From DAOUAJ01 sp034433615 (GTDB lineage: Bacteria > Chloroflexota > Anaerolineae > DUEN01), in the NCBI GenBank assembly GCA_034433615.1, contig DAOUAJ010000116.1, positions 1 to 7,058 on the forward strand: a stretch of DNA of 7,058 nucleotides, read 5' to 3'. Numbering within the stretch: position 1 is the first letter of the stretch; every line of letters starts with the position of its first letter. The notes below the pieces were generated by a model. It ran no database searches. It was not told the origin of the DNA and worked only from the letters and a program-made list of their open reading frames with translations. Of this stretch, positions 3,890-7,058 are shown piece by piece. The position numbers were made by a program, and so were the translations under genes.

Positions 3890-5380
3890 ATGCGTCTGAT
3901 CTACTGGATCCCTTGGTTATTAGCTCTGTCATTAGCGCTGGTTGCCTGCACCGGCATCCACGTCACACCCTCGCCGGACCTGTATGCGCCTTACCGTCCG
4001 GCCATGCTGGAGGCGTACCAACACGATTTCGATCATCTGCCGCCGATCCCCCGTTACGATTTGACCTTGCGCGTGGACCCCCTGACGCGTCGCCTCCACG
4101 GCGAGGGCACGGTGTTCGTACCCAATCGCAGTCCTCTCCCTCTCTCCGAGCTGTACTTTCGCCTTTTCCCCAACCTCCCACAGTACCAGGGGAGCATGCG
4201 AGTAGAATCAGTCACCGTTAACGGGAACCCGGCCGTGTTCGAGAACGCGCCGGACAACACCTCACTCCATGTCGTGCTGCCAGAACCGCTGCCCTCCGGC
4301 CACTCACTGGAGGTCTGGTATACCTGGATTGTGGACGCGCCCACGAACTCCACCGGCTACATGCTATTCGGCGAGAGCCTGGGTATCCTCAACCTGCCAT
4401 TGAGCTACCCCATCCTGGCGGTCTCAGAACTGGGGACGACAGGCCAGCGCCTCAACTGGCACCTGGAGGTGGCACCCAGCTATGCCGACGTCGCGTTCTC
4501 GGAGAGCGCCCTGTACCGGGTGCAGCTCATCACCGCGCCTGATGTCGTCGTGATCGGCTCGGGGGCGGTGGTGAGCAAAACGACTACGGCTGAGGGGCAG
4601 GCGGCCTGGCATTTCGTCACCGGCCCGGCGCGCGAGTTTATGCTGACCCTCTCACGCAACCTCCAGGAGATATCCAGGCAGGCCTACGATACGCAAGTGC
4701 ACTCTTATTTCCTGCCAGAGGATCGTGATGCCGGCCAACGAGCGCTGGAATACGCTATTGCGGTGGCGCAGGTATATAGCGATCGCTTCGGACGTTACCC
4801 GTTCACCGATCTCAGCGTAGTGTCGGCCCCGCTGGAGTATCGGGGGATGGAATACCCCAACATCAACCTGATCGGCGTTGATCTGTACCGCCGGCGTCGC
4901 GCTGATATGGAGTTCCTCATCGCCCACGAGGTTGCGCATCAGTGGTGGTACAACATCGTGGGAAACGATCCGGTCAATCACCCCTGGCTGGACGAAGGGA
5001 TGGCCGAATATTCCACGTACATTTACTACGAATCTGCATACGGCCGAGATGCCGCCGAGCGGTGGCGTGAAAATCGTTGGGAGATACCGGTCGCCTATGC
5101 CAAAGCGAGTGGGCTGGACACCATCGTGGGGCAGCCGGCCTCCGGCTTCGGCCCAGGCAACTACGAGACGATGATCTACGCCAAGTCGGCCCTCTTTTTC
5201 CATGCGTTGCGCCAGACGATGGGGGACGACGCCTTTTTTGAATTGCTGCGCACGTTGCTTGACCACTATCGCTACCAGGTCTTGACGCCTGAGGCACTCT
5301 TGGAAGACGCAGAGAAAATCTCTGGCAAGGATCTCAAACCGGTGTATCGGGAATGGATCTTGACTGCCAAGAAGCTGTAG
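3890..5380 (+). CDS. M1-family (gluzincin) zinc metallopeptidase, predicted lipoprotein
   Basis: The 496-residue product starts with a lipoprotein signal peptide: Met-Arg, a hydrophobic stretch to residue 19 and lipobox LVAC with Cys20. It is therefore likely anchored outside the cytoplasmic membrane. An M1 beta-domain follows (RYDLTLRVDP at 55-64, LYFRLFPNLP at 88-97). The catalytic domain has GMEYPN at 319-324, the counterpart of the GAMEN exopeptidase motif that keeps its Glu, then HEVAH at 346-350 and Glu369 18 residues later in PWLDEG. These are the zinc ligands His346, His350 and Glu369, and base Glu347. Tyr430 in MIYAKSALFF matches the transition-state Tyr. The protein is shorter than large aminopeptidase N enzymes and lacks their long C-terminal domain. 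The ATG at 3890 has AGGAAG 6 nt upstream; a longer frame from 3830 would start inside the promoter. It probably trims amino acids from peptides; substrate unknown. Confidence 0.93.
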   Translation: MRLIYWIPWLLALSLALVACTGIHVTPSPDLYAPYRPAMLEAYQHDFDHLPPIPRYDLTLRVDPLTRRLHGEGTVFVPNRSPLPLSELYFRLFPNLPQYQGSMRVESVTVNGNPAVFENAPDNTSLHVVLPEPLPSGHSLEVWYTWIVDAPTNSTGYMLFGESLGILNLPLSYPILAVSELGTTGQRLNWHLEVAPSYADVAFSESALYRVQLITAPDVVVIGSGAVVSKTTTAEGQAAWHFVTGPAREFMLTLSRNLQEISRQAYDTQVHSYFLPEDRDAGQRALEYAIAVAQVYSDRFGRYPFTDLSVVSAPLEYRGMEYPNINLIGVDLYRRRRADMEFLIAHEVAHQWWYNIVGNDPVNHPWLDEGMAEYSTYIYYESAYGRDAAERWRENRWEIPVAYAKASGLDTIVGQPASGFGPGNYETMIYAKSALFFHALRQTMGDDAFFELLRTLLDHYRYQVLTPEALLEDAEKISGKDLKPVYREWILTAKKL

Positions 5381-5384
5381 GCGG

Positions 5385-5442
5385 GCCGTGATCGAAAGTC
5401 GGTGTTGGCAAATCCGTCGTTTGGAGAGCCGTGACCGAAAGT
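5385..5442 (+). repeat. imperfect 15-bp direct repeat between the two peptidase genes
   Basis: GCCGTGATCGAAAGT (5385-5399) recurs as GCCGTGACCGAAAGT (5428-5442), one mismatch, period 43 bp. The second copy ends at the possible GTG start of the second peptidase. It could be a duplication scar; no function is evident. Confidence 0.45.
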
Positions 5443-5455
5443 GCGCACCGGTGGA

Positions 5456-7048
5456 ATGAAGAGCCCTAGAATATCCCCTCATCCCCTGATCCTGGCTCTG
5501 CTCTTGATGTTGGGGCTGATAGCCTGTCGGCTGGTGGTGCCGCCGGCGGCCAGTGAGCCAGGCATTCAGCCGCCTCCCATTCTGGTGCCACCCACCACTC
5601 CCCTGACGGTGGACGACCTGAGCCTCTTCGAGCGTGTGCTCATCCCGGCCGCTCGTGACGACGTCGCCCGGATTGCCTCTTCGTTGCACCCTACTCGCTA
5701 CCAGCTTGACGTGCGCTTCGATCCCGAATCGCTCACGGTGAGCGGCCAGGAGGTCGTGCGCTACACCAACAACGAGGATGTGCCCCTGAACGCCATCTAT
5801 TTCCGCCTGTTCCCCAATCTTCCCGGCTTCGGCCAGACAGAGGTATCAGCCCTCAGCGTGGATGGCGTCGCGGCCACGCCCCAGCCCGAGCTGGAAGGGA
5901 GCGCGCTGCGCGTTCCCCTGGCGCCGCCACTGCTGCCCGGCGCGGTCGTCACGGTTCAGATCGAGTTCGCGACGCAAGTGCCCACGGAGATCGCGGGCAG
6001 CTACGGCGCGCTCGCCTATGCCAACGATGTGTTGGCGCTGGCCGGGTTCTATCCCATGATTCCGGTCTACGACGATGAGTGGTGGAATGTGGAGATCGCG
6101 CCACCCTATGGCGACATGGTCTACTCAGACACCAGCTTTTATCTCGTGCGCTTCACGTTGCCGGCCGGGTGGACCGTAGCTGCCTCCGGAACCGCAGTAG
6201 CGATCGAGGATCACACTGACGGCACCACCACCTGGACACTGGCGGCTGGCCCCATGCGCGATTTCAACCTGGTGGCCTCGCCTCGCTACCTGACCAGCAA
6301 GGCACAGGTGGGGCCGACGGTGGTGCGCTCTTTTTATCAGCCAGAGGACGAAGCGGGGGGCAAGCGGGCGCTGGATTATGCCGTGCGCGCGCTCCAGTAC
6401 TTCAACGAGACATTCGGCACGTACCCCTTCACCGAGTTGGACGTGGCGGCCACGCCGACCACCGCCGGTGGGATCGAATATCCTGGGCTGATCGTGATCG
6501 CCCGGCGCCTCTACGGGAAGCCTGCCCTGGGGCCGGGCACAAAGGTCGGCGGATTCTTCGAGTGGGCCACTGTGCACGAGACGGCCCATCAGTGGTGGTA
6601 CAGCCTGGTGGGCAGCGATCAGGTGGATGAGCCCTGGCTGGACGAGGCGTTGACGCAATACGCCACCCTGATGTACGTAGAAGCCATCTACGGTCAGGCA
6701 GCCGCGGCCGCGGTGCGGTGGGTTGTGTTTGAGCAACCCTATCGCCGGCTGGTGGAAGAGGGACGAGATCAGCCAGTGGGTCAATCGGTGCGCGCTTTCA
6801 ACGAGGACGACTACGGCCCGGTGGTCTACGCCAAGGGGCCGCTTTTCTTCCAGGCGCTGCGGGACAAGATGGGCGACGCGACCTTCCTGGCCTTCCTGCA
6901 AGCTTACTTCAAGGCATACCGCTATCGCATTGCCACACCCGAAGTGTTATTGACCGTTGCTGAGAAAACGTGCCGCTGCAATGTGCAGCCTGTCTACGAG
7001 TACTGGATCAGGGGGGCGGGAAGCGATGCAATACCACTCACCGACTAG
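5456..7048 (+). CDS. second M1-family (gluzincin) zinc metallopeptidase, predicted lipoprotein, paralog of the preceding gene
   Basis: The 530-residue product has a lipoprotein signal (hydrophobic run 11-23, lipobox LIAC with Cys24) and then a Pro-rich linker (about 29-50). The M1 beta-domain includes RYQLDVRFDP at 81-90 and IYFRLFPNLP at 114-123, almost the same as its neighbour. The catalytic site is complete: GGIEYPG at 338-344 in place of GAMEN with Glu kept, HETAH at 374-378, Glu397 in PWLDEA, and Tyr458 in VVYAKGPLFF. Zinc ligands would be His374, His378 and Glu397, and the base Glu375. ATG at 5456 is preferred because it gives a compact signal peptide, but its upstream GGTGGA is too close for a normal site. 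The in-frame GTG at 5441 has GGAGAG 13 nt away and is a real alternative. It follows the first peptidase by 75 nt with no terminator seen, so co-transcription is likely. Confidence 0.93.
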   Translation: MKSPRISPHPLILALLLMLGLIACRLVVPPAASEPGIQPPPILVPPTTPLTVDDLSLFERVLIPAARDDVARIASSLHPTRYQLDVRFDPESLTVSGQEVVRYTNNEDVPLNAIYFRLFPNLPGFGQTEVSALSVDGVAATPQPELEGSALRVPLAPPLLPGAVVTVQIEFATQVPTEIAGSYGALAYANDVLALAGFYPMIPVYDDEWWNVEIAPPYGDMVYSDTSFYLVRFTLPAGWTVAASGTAVAIEDHTDGTTTWTLAAGPMRDFNLVASPRYLTSKAQVGPTVVRSFYQPEDEAGGKRALDYAVRALQYFNETFGTYPFTELDVAATPTTAGGIEYPGLIVIARRLYGKPALGPGTKVGGFFEWATVHETAHQWWYSLVGSDQVDEPWLDEALTQYATLMYVEAIYGQAAAAAVRWVVFEQPYRRLVEEGRDQPVGQSVRAFNEDDYGPVVYAKGPLFFQALRDKMGDATFLAFLQAYFKAYRYRIATPEVLLTVAEKTCRCNVQPVYEYWIRGAGSDAIPLTD

Positions 7049-7050
7049 GC

Positions 7051-7056
7051 TTGACA
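7051..7056 (+). promoter_or_regulatory. lone consensus -35 hexamer at the window edge
   Basis: TTGACA, 2 bp after the stop of the second peptidase gene. The -10 region lies outside the window, so a promoter for the next gene cannot be confirmed. Confidence 0.15.
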
Positions 7057-7058
7057 AA

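Noticed and set aside
4652..5689. A 345-codon open frame on the minus strand across both peptidase genes
   Set aside because: It is antisense to the clearly conserved M1 catalytic motifs, crosses the gap between the two genes, and reads as low-complexity His/Arg/Gln-rich sequence typical of shadows in GC-rich DNA.
6125..6901. A 258-codon minus-strand frame inside the second peptidase gene
   Set aside because: Shadow of a high-GC gene; overlaps the zinc site of the real protein and has no family features.
1..7058. CRISPR array, tRNA or rRNA genes
   Set aside because: No regularly spaced repeats, cloverleaf or rRNA-like sequence was seen on either strand.

Overview
The window suggests an anaerobic or facultatively anaerobic, GC-rich bacterium. 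My best guess is Chloroflexota (Anaerolineae-like), from the combination of a tungsten/molybdenum aldehyde:ferredoxin oxidoreductase (AOR), MoaD-like genes, M1-type lipoprotein peptidases and an HTH fragment of a type I associate with that phylum. The taxonomic call is inference; no rRNA or other marker is present.

Left half, minus strand (1-3301): one apparent operon read right to left. A good sigma70-type promoter (-35 TTGACT, 16-bp spacer, -10 TATAAT) at 3274-3301 drives a leader of about 130 nt that can fold. It is followed by a full-length AOR-family gene (1376-3136). An 81-nt gap with a 14-bp perfect hairpin separates AOR from three small MoaD/ThiS-like beta-grasp genes in tandem (1034-1294, 747-1019, 450-737). 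The last of these overlaps the start of mnmA (tRNA 2-thiouridylase), which runs off the left edge. The three MoaD-like proteins are the most unusual part. Only the mnmA-proximal one has the di-glycine needed for sulfur-carrier activation, and it carries a 15-residue tail beyond it. The other two are clear paralogs of each other, lack the di-glycine, and instead share a GVFP-x-x-M-x-(L/M)-L-Y type ending.

Middle (3302-3889): the divergent intergenic region. It holds the left-facing AOR promoter, short dyads, a plus-strand remnant of a two-ORF unit (sigma-70-region-4-like HTH end plus the start of a second protein, perhaps from a mobile element), and a right-facing extended -10 promoter whose spacer lies within a 7-bp inverted repeat.

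Right half, plus strand (3890-7048): two tandem paralogous M1-family (gluzincin) metallopeptidases. Both are predicted lipoproteins with intact HEXXH-x18-E zinc sites and a G(M/I)EYP version of the exopeptidase motif. They probably act outside the cytoplasmic membrane in peptide turnover.

In the left operon, AOR would oxidise aldehydes (or reduce acids) with ferredoxin. A di-glycine MoaD-like protein could supply sulfur for its pterin cofactor, and MnmA uses sulfur for tRNA. What the two MoaD-like proteins without di-glycine do is unknown and is the best candidate here for undescribed biology.
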